Shown here in pieces: positions 48,462 to 60,160 of a stretch of 64,000 nt of DNA. The stretch's first letter is position 1. Each line of letters starts with the position of its first letter. The notes beneath the pieces were generated by a model. The model saw only the letters and a list, made by a program, of their open reading frames with translations. It did not search any database and was not told the origin of the DNA. The position numbers and the translations under genes are program-made. This DNA comes from Dryas octopetala (taxonomy: Eukaryota > Streptophyta > Magnoliopsida > Rosales > Rosaceae). Location: assembly GCA_963921425.1 (NCBI GenBank), contig OY992834.1:12445271-12509270 (forward strand). Reading direction: 5' to 3'.

Positions 48462-49270
48462 TTTTAAATTTCTAGGGTCCTTAAACTTTTTCATTTGTCT
48501 CACTTTGGTCTATTCTCGTCACTTTTGTTAGTATTCCGTTTAAATTGTTGACATGACAATAGAGGTCCCACAAATAAATGCTTACTTGGATAAAAGCATA
48601 ATAAAAAAATATTAAACTTTAAAAATAATATTTAAAAACAATAAAATAACATAATCACCCTATTTCCAACCCATCAACCACCTACCCATTCCGCCAGCTG
48701 CGGACCCTCTATTTCCATCCTCCCCTCTATTTCTCTCTCTCCTTCTGCCTCTCCTTCCCCTCTATTGATTATATCGCTCTAAATTTCATAAGTTGGTTTT
48801 TGTTTTTGTTTTTCTTTTGTTATATCTTGATTTTAATATTACTTTTTAAAGTATAAATTTTTTAAATTATGCTTATATTAATGTAAGCATTAATTTGTGG
48901 GACCCACAATTACCACATCAACAATTTATACGGAATACTAACAAAAATGATGAAAATGGACTTAAAAGTAAGACAAATGAAAAATTTTAGAGGATCCTAA
49001 AAGTTTAAAAAATTAATTAAAGGACCAAAATGTCACTCTTAGAATAGTTAAGAGACCAATGCTGGAAAAAAAACCTTTATATATTAACAAAATATTTAAC
49101 AGTTTTGATGGAATGAACCAAAGTGTCACTCATAAAAAAATTTGAGAACTATAGAAATTAAAAAAATAGTTGAAGGACCAAAGTGTCACTCATGGAATAG
49201 TTGAAGAACCAAAGTCACTCACGGAATAGTTGAAGGACCATTGCTGAAATTAAATTAACCCTTGTATTTA

Positions 49271-49647
49271 TATATTGATTTTACCCTCCAAAATAAGCTG
49301 GGGAGCATAAAGTAGAAACAGTTCTATCACTTTTCAATATCCTTCCTACCAAACTAAAAACAAATGAACCTTGCGCTTTCAACGCAGTGTGTTTCCATGT
49401 GTAACAATTATTCAACTTTCCTCCAATTCAATCAAAAGAAAAAGTTCTAAAAAAAAAGAATCAAAAGAAAAGGAAATTGGGAAGTTTAGAAACCTAGTTG
49501 TTGAGCTCAGCATCAGCTATATACAAAGGCACAAACCAGACCCTGTCGCCCAAATCTTGTGGATCAAGATCCTATTGGTAAAGGGGGAAAAAATATAATA
49601 TTCCAACAAAAACACAACAAAGGGATGCAAAGTCGAGCTCAACAGCC
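49271..49647 (-). other. 3' flank of the hydrolase gene
   Basis: It holds the probable 3' UTR of the minus-strand hydrolase, whose stop codon lies at 49648-49650. Nothing else was recognised. Confidence 0.5.
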
Positions 49648-52600
49648 TCATTCATTATGCTCATGTTCCTTCTTCTGCCCAACTTCTACAAGCAAAGTCA
49701 ACAGAGCTTCACACACTTGAGAAGCGTCTGCTTCTGAAGGGTCATCTTTCAGTGATGAATAGACCATCCAGGCATGGTCTAGTTTACGTTTTGGCCGCAC
49801 AACAACGGATCCAGGAACTTCGGCATCACAGCATGTCACAAGTCCATCACTCGTCTCGCCATATCTGACCTGCAGAAGCTGTGCACAGGCAGCCATAGCT
49901 GCGCCAAGGGGAATTATAACTGGGAGTTTTGCCGTTTGGCCTGCAGAAAGGGGAGCAACCATAGGTAGCTCGGCATGGGCTACACGAGATAATGTAGCTA
50001 AAACAGCAGGAGATATGGCAGCTTCTGTGCGGATTGAAACAACAGGGAGTTCCTTCGGCAACGGGTGGTTCTTCAAAAATTCTCTTCTTTTATCATAAGT
50101 TAAATCTTCCAGAGCTTGCAAATCACCCTTCACAGAAGATGACATGTTATATTAAAAGATTTGAAATAGGAATAGAAATCAAATGAAAAATTACTCACAG
50201 GAGTGACCTACAATACATATTTAATGATAACAGAAGCACCATAACACAAAAATATGCTTGACCGCTTTAACTGTTGCTTCAATGGATATCAAACTTATTA
50301 AAATTAAAACCACTATAATACTTTCCCCTAGCATATGAGAGAACAAGAAAGGGTCCTTAACTCCTTTCAACCGACCCTCAGGAAGAATAAAATAAAACCC
50401 TCTGTCATCCACATCTTGTATACCCATCTCTGTCCTAGCAGAGTGGTGACTTTTGCAGTTCTACAGAATTTCATGTGAGACTAAATATCTTATCCGATAT
50501 TTATATAAACAGCACAAATGACGTATTTATGTGGACCCCACAACAGGGCCAAAGAAAAAAGGATTACAGAGAAAGAAACCGCAACATGAAAATGACACTG
50601 GAACAGTGAACAAAGCTTTACCTTAATAACTTTGCAGATCAGAATCTCCATTAGCTTTCGTAAGTTTACATAATCACCAAGCTGTCCCTCTCGCAAGATA
50701 TCCGTAGCTATTGGGCTACCACCATATGGACTTTGTGCCAACACCAACCCAGCAACCTTATCTTTCAAATCAGACCAATACAATGATAGAGCAGCTGCTG
50801 CATCTATTCCCCCCTTGCTATGTCCAAGAAGCAAAACACGTTTCTTGGAACCCCAATAGAATTCCTCAATGTATTCTTTTATCTCTTGAGCATTTTTCTC
50901 AACTGAGGCCTGATTGGTGATTCTTTAAAAGTTAGTTTAGAATGTATAATTAACTAGGTACAAACAGATTTTTTTTCATTTTTTTAAAACAACGTACCTC
51001 ACTATGAATCTTGGCTATATGACAGACCAGACCCATCTTTGAGAGACTCATTTTTGTATTTACAAAATATAGTGGTCCATGGTTGCTGAAAAGACCTATT
51101 GATTACCAAAGTAACCAAACTTCATTAGCACATAACTATGACCAAAATTGAATATACATTAAAAATAAATAAATAAACAGAGTTTCATGTATTCTAGAAG
51201 TCCAGAGTCTCCAGACCAAAGATCATACGAATAATAAAAAACAAAACATAGTTTAGAGGGGAAAAAAACCTAAAAGGGAAGAAAGTGGAAAGGGGATGGG
51301 GATGTTGTTTCTCCCAATGTCCTTCCCTGACTTAAGTATCACTAATATTTTTATTTTCTTTTAAAGAAATAGTACCTGGAACCAACAAACAAACCATCGA
51401 GTTTGGCAATCTGTGAACACCATGCCTATCAGAGGAAGAAACAGCGAAATTAATATAAGCATAAACATGATAAGCAGATGCTACATGCACAATAAAATAC
51501 AGCACATCCCACCTGATATCTCCCAGAATTTCCATGAACCTTTCAGTTCCGTCTTCAACAGGGGGCATTGTAGGATCGCGCTGTAGCCATCCTATATCGT
51601 CTGCAGATCCACGAACAGTTCTTCGCACACGGTCAATAAGGCTGAAAGTGAATATAATCATCAGTCATCACCACTATTGTTGGAAAGCCTGAATGCTGCA
51701 GGCAGCAAGAAACTCACAGAAACCCAAGCCTAAAGATATAACATTGAAAAATATATGGCTTAGTTTCAATCATCCGGGGCCCACTAAGCATCCCCCTATA
51801 GCCTACTCTAGCAACAACTGAGGCACTGAGTCATATTTCTATGTAGTATGAAGTTTCTTTTAAAGCCAAGGATATTTTGGTGAAATTCCTAGATGTTTTG
51901 GACATGATTGGTAGTAGCAATACATGGGCCAAAATAAGAGTCATCTCAAACGGATAATTTTTCATGTTTCCAAGTACAAGTAGTTTCTCAGAGGGCAGTG
52001 ATGCCTAGAAATTCATCTTCACCTCTTTTTCTGTTGTTATTACTTCTAATCTCTGTAACCATAACCAGCATGTGTTTTCCTTAGATGACGAAAAACACCC
52101 TTCTCTTATGTCCCCAGTATATTTCTCCAAAATCAACACTAAGCCTAGCACCCCAAAGCATGAAAATATCAGCCATCCACAATTCCCTGTAAAAGTTTTC
52201 TCAATTTCTTGTGGTAGCAGTCATCAAGATGCATTATTTCCAGGCCAAAGCTTTTTCTATTTCCCCTTAAGATTTTTCTTTTATTTATGGGAAGTATTTG
52301 TGCTGTTGATTAGCATATGAAAATTGTTGGCCTTACCACATTTCAGTTCAAGAATGTCAAGAATAATACTTAAACTCACACTCATTTTAGAAGGATAGGC
52401 CCAAAAAGATACCAATAAGTAGTAGGAACAAATACCCTTGAAAGATAGAAATGCCACTTTGGCCACTATGATTAGATACTATGAGGGCACTGGAATTTTG
52501 AGATGAATCTCCTGCGGAGCTTCTCACTATTCCATCAAGTACAGAGGGAGCATCTGTTGCAGTACTAGATGACTCTGCAGACGATGAATAGTTTCCACTT

Positions 52601-54621
52601 GAAGACGCAAGATCACTAGATGCAAGAGAGCCTCTAGCTTGTCCAGATGAAAGGGTCACCAATTCCTGAGCATTGGAATCTCCATATTCTCTAGAAGAAG
52701 GTTCTACTGCAAAATAGCAGAAAAGTGTAACTACATCAATCTAAGATCCAATGCTTATGACAACAAAGAGAAAGAGGCACACACATGCAAAACATAAATT
52801 CCAAATAACTGATAAGAAAAAATGAAAAATCAATCTACAAAAAGGACATGAGAGAAGGTTATTTCAAATGTGGTGCATTTGCATCATCAAATTCTACTCG
52901 GATTTGGTGGCAAGGTTCAAAGGACTTATATGAAAATGGATCAATTACATTATTTGACCAAACCTTAAATTAGAATTATGCTCCATTTCAACAAGTGATA
53001 GAAATGTTAAGGAAAATACCTAACAAAAAATAGTCATACTAAGGCCTAAAGGCATAAAATTGGAAGCAGTAATGTGCGTGTACAGTTACACTAATAGCCA
53101 CAAACATGATATTTTAAATGTTAAAATACCTTTAAGGATAACAGAATAATTACATAAATGAAGTGCAAGAATGAACTATTGGTTAAAGAAAAGATTAAAC
53201 AATAAGTGGACTCTGATAGTCTTATGTCTTGTCTGCATATACTTCTACAAAAATACACTTCCATTCTCCGGAGCAAATTATAAGTTCAAAATAGTTTTGT
53301 TAATTTTTATGATATTAATGTCCAAACATCGGGCATGGTACAAGTACAGCACTATTAAAAAGTGTACTTAGGAAAAGACCAAAAAGAAAAAGAAAAATCA
53401 AACTAATAAAAGTGTACAGAGGGAAGCTATTACAAGCAACAACATGCATAATTTTTCCAAGTTACTACATTTGGGACTAACTCCCCAAGTCCACATCCCT
53501 CACTCCCACTGGTGGGGAAGATATAAAGAAGGATAAATATTAAAGAGAATAAGAAACTAAAGCAATCTCCATAAAGAATAAGGAAGATTACCAGAATAAT
53601 CAGTGAAACAGCGTGTAAATAATGAAGTTGTCTGAGAAATATAAGAGGCTGCTTCATTGAGAGTGGGTAGTGGAACAGAGGTAAATAGCGGAGGCATGAC
53701 CCCATCATTTTTTAAAGTATCATTCTGAGCCTGAAAAAACAGGAGCTGTTAGAAGAAACTTTCATACTGTAATAAAAATTAACTGTTCATTATTGCAGGT
53801 ACTTTTTTATTAATATATGGCAGAAAATGAACAATGACTAACATTTGAAAGTTTTTCTTTTATGTTGTACTGAAAAAAAAGGGTTTTCTTTTATGAAACA
53901 ATCCGAGATAGCGAAGAAGTGCAATAAACAGAGGACAGCACCAAACCTTGATAATTGGATAAACAACTATAAAAATTAAAAAAACAAATATCAAGAGAGG
54001 CTAAAGATTTCCATTCCCAAGCAGAGAATCAGAGTAGGAAATAAACTCCAAAGTGGAATACACAATCAGGCAACAAAACCCAATATCATCTAATTTTGTC
54101 ATTTTCATACATAACAAGCATGATCAACAGTTAGATATTACTATATTAGTCACAGGCAGTGACCAGTGCCCCAGTGTCCAATAACCAAGCTTGCTATAAG
54201 TTTGGGCTAGAACTTAGAAATAATACTATTTTCTCTGTGAACCCATATGCACCAAATAGTTTATCAAAATATCCCTAATCTAATTACCATTCTCCTTCTC
54301 AGTCAGTAACTTGAGGAATATATAATAAGCTCCACAATAACTGCATTAATGCAATATTAATGCCACATTTTCCACTATTAATTAAACAGCAAGCCTTTGT
54401 ATAGGGAAACGTACATTCATTTAATCAAATTTATGACCTACATGGCCATATCACAAATAAATATGAGCTTTCATAATCCAAACTGTTTTGCCACCATAAT
54501 TAAATCACTAAAAAAAACAAAAAACAAAAAACAAAAAAACCCAATTTGAATAGTATAAGAGAATGATACGTACCAGCAACGGTGTGGATTCGCTGGGATT
54601 GGGTTTTTCATCTTGCATCAT
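49648..54621 (-). CDS. Alpha/beta-hydrolase (lipase-like) of unknown substrate
   Basis: Eight coding exons close in phase to 500 residues: 54574-54621, 53592-53730, 52436-52706, 51513-51641, 51376-51425, 50998-51095, 50622-50909 and 49648-50127. The protein starts MMQDEKPNPSESTPLL. Residues 65-150 are a Ser-rich, probably disordered region (SSSGNYSSSAESSSTATDAP). The hydrolase core begins near 180 (MVCLLVPGLFSNHGPLYF). The nucleophile elbow is GHSKGG with Ser276, followed by LAQSPYGGSP. Likely partners of the triad are Asp435 (SDGLV) and His459 (KLDHAW). No signal peptide or membrane helix is apparent. The closest families I know are plant 'alpha/beta-hydrolases superfamily' proteins without an assigned substrate. 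A 5'-UTR intron is likely (donor at 54751, acceptor before 54632). Confidence 0.88.
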
Positions 54622-54900
54622 AAACCTCAGTTCTGCAAAATGCAAGCCAAAACATAAAAATGGGCTAGCTTTCAATGTAGTATAAGATGCCTAAAAAACC
54701 CCAAAAGTTAGAGGAACAGGAAAATTAGAGATCTCGGTGAAGCTAATTTACCTGAATTAATACTGAAAATTGAGAATCAAATGAAGAGTGAACTAATTGA
54801 AAGAATCACCATGGAAGTGGAATTAGGGTTTCGGAAGATTCAATTTTCTTCTCCAGAAGAGAGAAAGGGATTTTCTTAACGGCAAAGCAATAATAACTGA
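54622..54900 (-). promoter_or_regulatory. Hydrolase 5' leader with a probable 5'-UTR intron
   Basis: On the minus strand a donor-like GTAAATTAGC starts at 54751 and an acceptor TTTTGCAG ends at 54633, placing an intron of about 119 bases in the leader. The upstream non-coding exon contains the short frame ATGGTGATTC, which is not in frame with the protein. Confidence 0.5.
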
Positions 54901-55477
54901 AACGGAAAAGCAAGACTACGTCGTTTGGTATGACTTTTCGGTACTTTCGCGGCACAAGCTCAAAGCAGTTGGAGATTTGGGCTTTAAAATTTTGGATAGA
55001 AGAGGGCCTAGTGATTGGCCCAATAGAGTGTTATACACTTATACTAGTTTTGTTCTGTTTCTTTTTCCCTGAGATATTAATTAGTAGATTTTAAAGATGA
55101 AATATTTTGTTATGTTCTTTTTTTATATATTAGACAATTGTCGTACATGATATATGAATTGAGAACCTCCCCCAACCAATGGAGATTGGGTGTTATCCAC
55201 TAAATCAAATGATCATTGGCTTTATTGTTTTGTTCTTAAAAGAAATTGTTTCGTAAGAATTCTCTAATGTGGGTTAGAAAATGCAGAATGTAAGACGGTG
55301 TTTGATGCTAGATGTTCTATATCACATTAAATAAAAATCTCATTAATTTAAAATTTTTGAATAGAAAATGTGTAAGAGAACAGTTTGTTTAAATTTGAAA
55401 AAGCCAAGAAGAAAAATCAACTTTTCAATTTGCTAAAATTATTTCACCTATTTCAATTGATTAATGATTATCCATAA
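54900..55477. other. Intergenic, no gene seen
   Basis: AT-rich sequence between the hydrolase promoter and a MITE. A short GAGAACCTCCCCCAACC phrase near 55160 is reminiscent of repeat ends, but no pair was found. Confidence 0.4.
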
Positions 55478-55486
55478 TAAATAAAA

Positions 55487-55677
55487 TAGTAATGCTACAC
55501 TTACCACATTTTTATACCACAATTTCATATCATCTTACATGGCATTCATACATTGGACACTAAAAATTAAAAAATAAAACCTAAAAATTAAAAAAGAAAT
55601 ACCTTTCCAGTAAAGTAATGACACATCAGGTGGGATACAAATGTGGGAAAAAAAATATGGGACAACTAGCATTATTG
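55487..55677 (+). mobile_element. Small Mutator-like MITE, family copy 1
   Basis: A 191-bp unit TAGTAATGCTACACTTACCA...GACAACTAGCATTATTG is flanked by a perfect 9-bp duplication TAAATAAAA (55478-55486 and 55678-55686). The same sequence occurs in reverse at 63148-63324. It has no coding potential. It lies downstream of the PKSA stop codon. Confidence 0.92.
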
Positions 55678-55686
55678 TAAATAAAA

Positions 55687-56049
55687 CTATTTGTACCATC
55701 TCAAGTGATCATATTTTTTACCATCTCTCGTATAGGTAAAACCTATATGTATTAGAGATGTTACAAGATGTGATCAAGATACAAATAGATACTCCCCAGA
55801 AACTGCAGTAGAATTCATAAAGTTCATACATACCTAGTCACATACCACAAACCACATTGAAATTTTGCCGCAAACCACATTCATAAAGTTCATACATTCC
55901 TTGTAATAGAAATTGCAAATTGAATTCATAAAGCTTCAGTCTACATTGAAATTTGAAGAACCCCAATCTATAAAATGACCAAACTTAGATGCAGCAGCAT
56001 AATAGTACTCCTAGCTTAATTGAGACAACAACATTCGTAGAGAAAAAGA
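55687..56049 (-). other. 3' flank of the polyketide synthase gene
   Basis: Probable 3' UTR and downstream sequence of the minus-strand PKSA gene. A short internal duplication occurs: CCACATTCATAAAGTTCATACAT near 55873 resembles AATTCATAAAGTTCATACATAC near 55811. No other gene is recognised. Confidence 0.5.
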
Positions 56050-57589
56050 TTACAGGCTGCGCATGAGAATGCCTTCAAATGTAATCCCAGGTCCAAATGC
56101 TAATCCAAGCCCCCACTCTTCTCTCCCTTCTTTCCTCATCAACTCCTCCCTCATATTCTCCATCACATAGAAAATGGTGTTGCTGCTGACATTCCCATAG
56201 TCCATCAATGCCCTCCTACTACACTCCAGCTTGTCACTGCTCAGCTTGAGTGTGCTCTCTAGCCCATTGAGGATTGCAGGTCCACCAGGATGTACAGCCC
56301 AAAACAACTCATTGTACTCCTTCAAATCAGCCTTCGCCATCAGCTTCTTGCAGAACTCCTCAATGTTCTCATCAATCTTCTGAGGGAGGTCCCTTCCAAG
56401 CTTGAAATTGATGCCTTCCTCAGAGAGCCTGCCATCAATCACATTGTGTGTGTCAGGCAGGAACTGTTGGACAGCATAGTTGAGCTCCATGAAAGGGGAC
56501 TCTTGCCCCAAAATTGGGTTGCTTCCAATGATCGCAGCAGCAGCTCCATCACCAAAAAGTGCAGCCCCAACAAGGTCGTAAGGGCGTGCCTTGTTGGGGG
56601 GTCTGAAACCAAGTATTGTGGTTTCAGAAGTGGTTAACAAGACCCGGCTTCCCGGATTGTTTTCAGCTATGTCTTTGGCAACCCGCAAGCCGGTGACACC
56701 ACCATAGCAGCCTAGGAAGTAGAGCATAACGCGGCCAATGTCGTTCCTTAGGCCAAGCTTGCTGGCAAGGTACAGGTCACCACCAGGTAGTCTGATTTCA
56801 CTTGAGGAGACATAGACAATGTGAGTAATGTCTTCAACTGATCTACCCCATTCCTTGATGCAAGCAAGGCTAGCTTCCAAGGCCATTTCTACCACAGCAG
56901 GGTTTGCAATTTCAAGCCTTTGTTTGATGGTGGCTGAGCCCTCAGTTGCTAGTTCGGGGTATTTGTCTAGAATCTCCTTGGACATGACTGTGTATCTAGT
57001 CTTCACAGTAGTGGTTTTGCCTAGCCAAAGAAAAAACATGGTGAGTTATATGGGGTAAAAAGCATTACAGGATATGAAAAAGCATGCTACATATATCACA
57101 GTGACCACATTTATGACAAATGTGGTAAAATATGACACAAATAGTTCCAAAAAGTCTTGAATGAGGCCATAGTGGGTGTGAGACTTACACACATTTGTGG
57201 GTTACACACTTACACACCATTGTGCATAGTAAATGCGGGACCCCTAAACCTTTGTGGGTATTTATGTGAGAGACATGTGCATTACACCCGTTTTATAGAA
57301 GAATTACTCAGTTTAATTTAAAAGGCAAAGCGAAAGAATTAACTTGAAACTAACTAAAGAAAAAATAATTATGCTTACACAAGCGCTCCAATTTCTCCTT
57401 AATGGCAACATCTTCACACTTGGTGTCACGAATGTAGCCCTCCACCAAGCAGTCCTGAGGGACGAGTTGACCTGGGAAGGCCTTCCCCAATGCAAGGACT
57501 GTTGCCTTCCCTGGGGTAGGAGCACGCCTAGGTGGTGCATGATATTGCTTGGAAGAACCATTTCCATTGCTTTCTAGTACTCTCGACAT
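56050..57589 (-). CDS. PKSA: Type III polyketide synthase A (anther-specific, LAP6-like)
   Basis: This enzyme condenses fatty acyl-CoA starters with malonyl-CoA to alkylpyrones, precursors of sporopollenin in the pollen wall, made in the tapetum together with acyl-CoA synthetase ACOS5 and tetraketide reductases. Two exons (57379-57589 and 56050-57020) give 393 residues, close to 395 in Arabidopsis PKSA/LAP6. The Cys-His-Asn triad is Cys175 (YFLGCYGG), His314 (WAVHPGGPA) and Asn347 (YGNVSSN); the family loop GFRPP and the end LAFGPGITFEG are intact. RDTKCED, LGCYGGVTG and PNKARPYDLVGAALFGDGAA favour PKSA over PKSB or chalcone synthase. The single intron interrupts the codon of Cys71, the position conserved in this superfamily. 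An upstream in-frame ATG at 57625 exists, but 57589 fits the family start. Confidence 0.94.
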
Positions 57590-57663
57590 CTTTAGGATAT
57601 TGGTTATGAGGAGGAGGTTTAGCAATGAAATTTTCTGAGTTTGGTGTTAGTGTTTGGGGCATG

Positions 57664-57670
57664 TATATAT
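57664..57670 (-). promoter_or_regulatory. Probable TATA box of PKSA
   Basis: On the minus strand ATATATACAT lies about 75 bases before the PKSA start codon, leaving room for a short leader. Identified by sequence and position. Confidence 0.55.
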
Positions 57671-57679
57671 GGGGAGCTT

Positions 57680-59090
57680 GGGTGGTGTTGGAGAGGAGTT
57701 GGTGTCAAGAGAGACTAGCATGAAAAGAAAGAGAGGTCTAATTTATTGTGGTTTCTTGGGGTGTTAGGAGTGTGACTGTTTGTGGGGGGGGTAAACAATC
57801 TTTCCCTTTTGTTTGGTACCTAAACAGTTGGTGAAACCAGTTGTTACTTTCTGCTTGAAAGTGCGAGTACCTAAAAAAGGCCTAACATAATGTTAGGAAC
57901 TGAATTGTTTCTTACTTGTGAGTTCTCCAAGTAAATCCACTTGTACAGGTTTCAGTGGACCTAATGCTAAGCTGCCGTCAATAGCCTTACATAATCTTAG
58001 GAACCAAATTAAAAGAGGAAAAAAAAAAAAAGAACAAAGAAAATATTTCAGTTCATTACAAATGAATTCATAAGTTCAGTTAATTTGTGAATGACTTCTA
58101 TTCTAATGTAGCCATGTTGGAGAACAAATTATATCAAATTAAAGAATTCGATTTGCTTTTGAAGAATTGAAAATAAACTCTATCTAGCTTTCACATTAGA
58201 AAAGTGATTTAGGATTGAAATATTTAAAAACTGAGGAATTCATCATATTTCACTCTTTAGAACTATTGACGCCTTCATTTTCCTACCGATCATATAAGCA
58301 CCAAAGTTGTTAACCGGGTAACCCATATCATTATAAAGCACCAAAGTTGTTAACCGGGGGTAACCCATATCATTATAAAGCACCAAAGGTGTCTTGTTAT
58401 CTTTATGACCTCTAAAATTCTAGACCACAAAGAAAACACCTCTAACAATGTGTTTGGATGTAGAAAAAAAACTTGAGATTAAAAAAAAAAGTTAGTATTT
58501 CACGCGTGGAAAATTGAAAGTTTCGTGTTTGGCCAAATTATAGGGAAATTCACAAATTACGAAGGAAATATTTGTGGAATTTACAGAGCTAAAATCCTGA
58601 GTTTAAATTCCAACAAAATAGGCGTCATTTTACAATTCTTATACAAGCAGGAATTCTCTTTTCCAAGTGGGAATAAATTTGGAAATTCTAAAAAAACGAA
58701 ATTACTCATAAAAACAAGCAGGACTTCCTTTTCCATCCCACCCAAAAAACAAACGTAGGTACATAGGTGCTTCTCTACATCTCAAAGCAGCCCAGTCCCT
58801 ACAAAAATAGAAGCAGAACAACAAAAACCCAACCAGATCAGTCACCATGGTGCTATACTGAAGAGATTTGCTAGTTTGTTTTCTTTCTCACATATGTAAT
58901 TTTATTTCACTACAAATACTCATGTGTTCTTTTTCTCTGATTTATAATATGATTTGATGGTTAATCTATGAATTTTTTTTTTGGGAGAATGGAAACATGG
59001 GTCTACGAAGGATTGCAAATAAAATTTATAGGTAGAGGACCAATTATATATATATATATGTTAGCCCACAATCTGATCACGACTTACGAT
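57680..59090. other. Intergenic upstream of PKSA, no gene seen
   Basis: It includes the PKSA promoter. A direct duplication at 58296-58390 repeats AGCACCAAAGTTGTTAACCG with a period of about 40-42 bases. About 58445-58750 has TGTGTTTGGATG at one end and CACCCAAAAAACAAACG at the other and may be a decayed MITE. Confidence 0.45.
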
Positions 59091-59097
59091 GGTCGGT

Positions 59098-60160
59098 GAA
59101 CATATATATATATATAGATATATGCTATGACATGTGTATGTTCACGGTCTGTGAACATATTAATCAATATGTGTGTGAGTATATATACTCACCCATATTA
59201 ATCAATATGGGTATATATATATATGTTACGACATGGGTCTGTGAGTATGTATATATATATATATATATATATATGCTTATTTACACCATTGCCTCCTGTA
59301 AGATACACTTTTTTTCACTTTACCCCCTGAAACTTAAATCCTCTCAGTTTGCCACCTGAACTTCACACAGTTATTGCAAAAGACCATATGCTGTCAACTC
59401 TGTCAATTTTTCCGTTAAAATAGTTGACGTGACACCTATATGGTATGAGTGGGACCCTTTTTTAGCTATGTAAGATCCACGTGGACAAAAAAATAATAAA
59501 AAATAATTTTTAAACTAAAAAATAATAAGATCCATGTCAATTTTTTATAATTTGTTTTGTCCACATGGATCTTACATAACTAGAAAAGGGTATCACCCAT
59601 GCCATATAAGTGCCACGTCAGCTTTTTTAACAGAAAAATTGACAGAGTTAAGGGCATAGGGTCTTTTGTAATAACTGTGTGAAGTTCAGGTGGCAAACTG
59701 AGAGGATTTAAGTTTCAGGGGACAAAGTGAAAAAAAGTGTATCTTATAGGGGCTAATGGTATGAATAAGCCATATATATATGTGTGTGTGTGTGTTACGA
59801 CATGGGTTTAACGACTTTTCCAACTATAATGGCATGAAACAAGCTCATATCAATCAATATTAGCCGTGAAGCATCCCTAAGACACATATTGATTAATATA
59901 TATATATGCAATGACATGGGTATGTTCAAAACATATTAATAAATATGTGTGTGAGTATATATACCCACCCATATTAATCAATATGGATATATATATATAT
60001 GTTATGACATGGGTCTGTGAGTGTATATATATATATGTGTATGTGTGTGTGAAAATGATATAATGACATGAAACAAGCTCATAAGGACTTTTCCAGCTAT
60101 AATGGCATGAAACAAGCTCATATCACTCAATATTAGCCGTGAAGCATCCCTAAGACTACC
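59098..60160. repeat. TA-rich duplicated block split by a MITE
   Basis: The segment at about 59110-59250 (CATATTAATCAATATGTGTG, GACATGGGTCTGTGAGTATG) is repeated at about 59897-60040. A second word set (CTATAATGGCATGAAACAAG, TATTAGCCGTGAAGCATCCC) occurs at about 59820 and 60097. The block therefore arose by local direct duplication. Many TATATA runs make alignments slippery. Confidence 0.75.
59274..59771. mobile_element. Long-inverted-repeat MITE, Mutator-like
   Basis: A 498-bp unit has inverted arms of about 200 bases: left TAAGATACACTTTTTTTCAC, CTCTCAGTTTGCCACCTGAA and GTCAACTCTGTCAATTTTTC; the right arm is their near-complement. The flanks are (AT)n on both sides, compatible with a 9-bp ATATATATA duplication but not proof of one. 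It interrupts the duplicated TA-rich block. Confidence 0.82.

Larger units (their letters stand above)
41144..49261. mobile_element. Outer Mutator-like element (E1) carrying nested insertions
   Basis: A perfect 9-bp target duplication TTGTATTTA lies at 41135-41143 and 49262-49270. The left end GGATTAATTCCAGC matches the complement of the right end (GGGTTAATTTAATTTCAGC). Long inverted arms follow, with the repeated phrase GAGTGACACTTTGGTCCTTC. The left arm is cut by two later insertions (41211-47308 and 47483-48461). Removing these with their duplications leaves about 1.0 kb. No transposase is recognised, so it is a non-autonomous element with long terminal inverted repeats. Confidence 0.88.

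Noticed and set aside
47411-49065. A separate inner element with ends CCAGCAGTGGTC / complement
   Set aside because: The similarity is collinear with the rest of the long arms of E1 on both sides, so it is an internal duplication within E1's inverted repeat rather than an additional insertion.
56290-56637. 115-codon plus-strand frame within PKSA
   Set aside because: It is the antisense shadow of the conserved polyketide synthase exon.
57590-57625. Upstream in-frame ATG giving PKSA twelve extra N-terminal residues
   Set aside because: The extra residues (MLNLLLITNILK) are not typical of the family. The start at 57589 matches the usual N-terminus better, and the TATA box position fits it.
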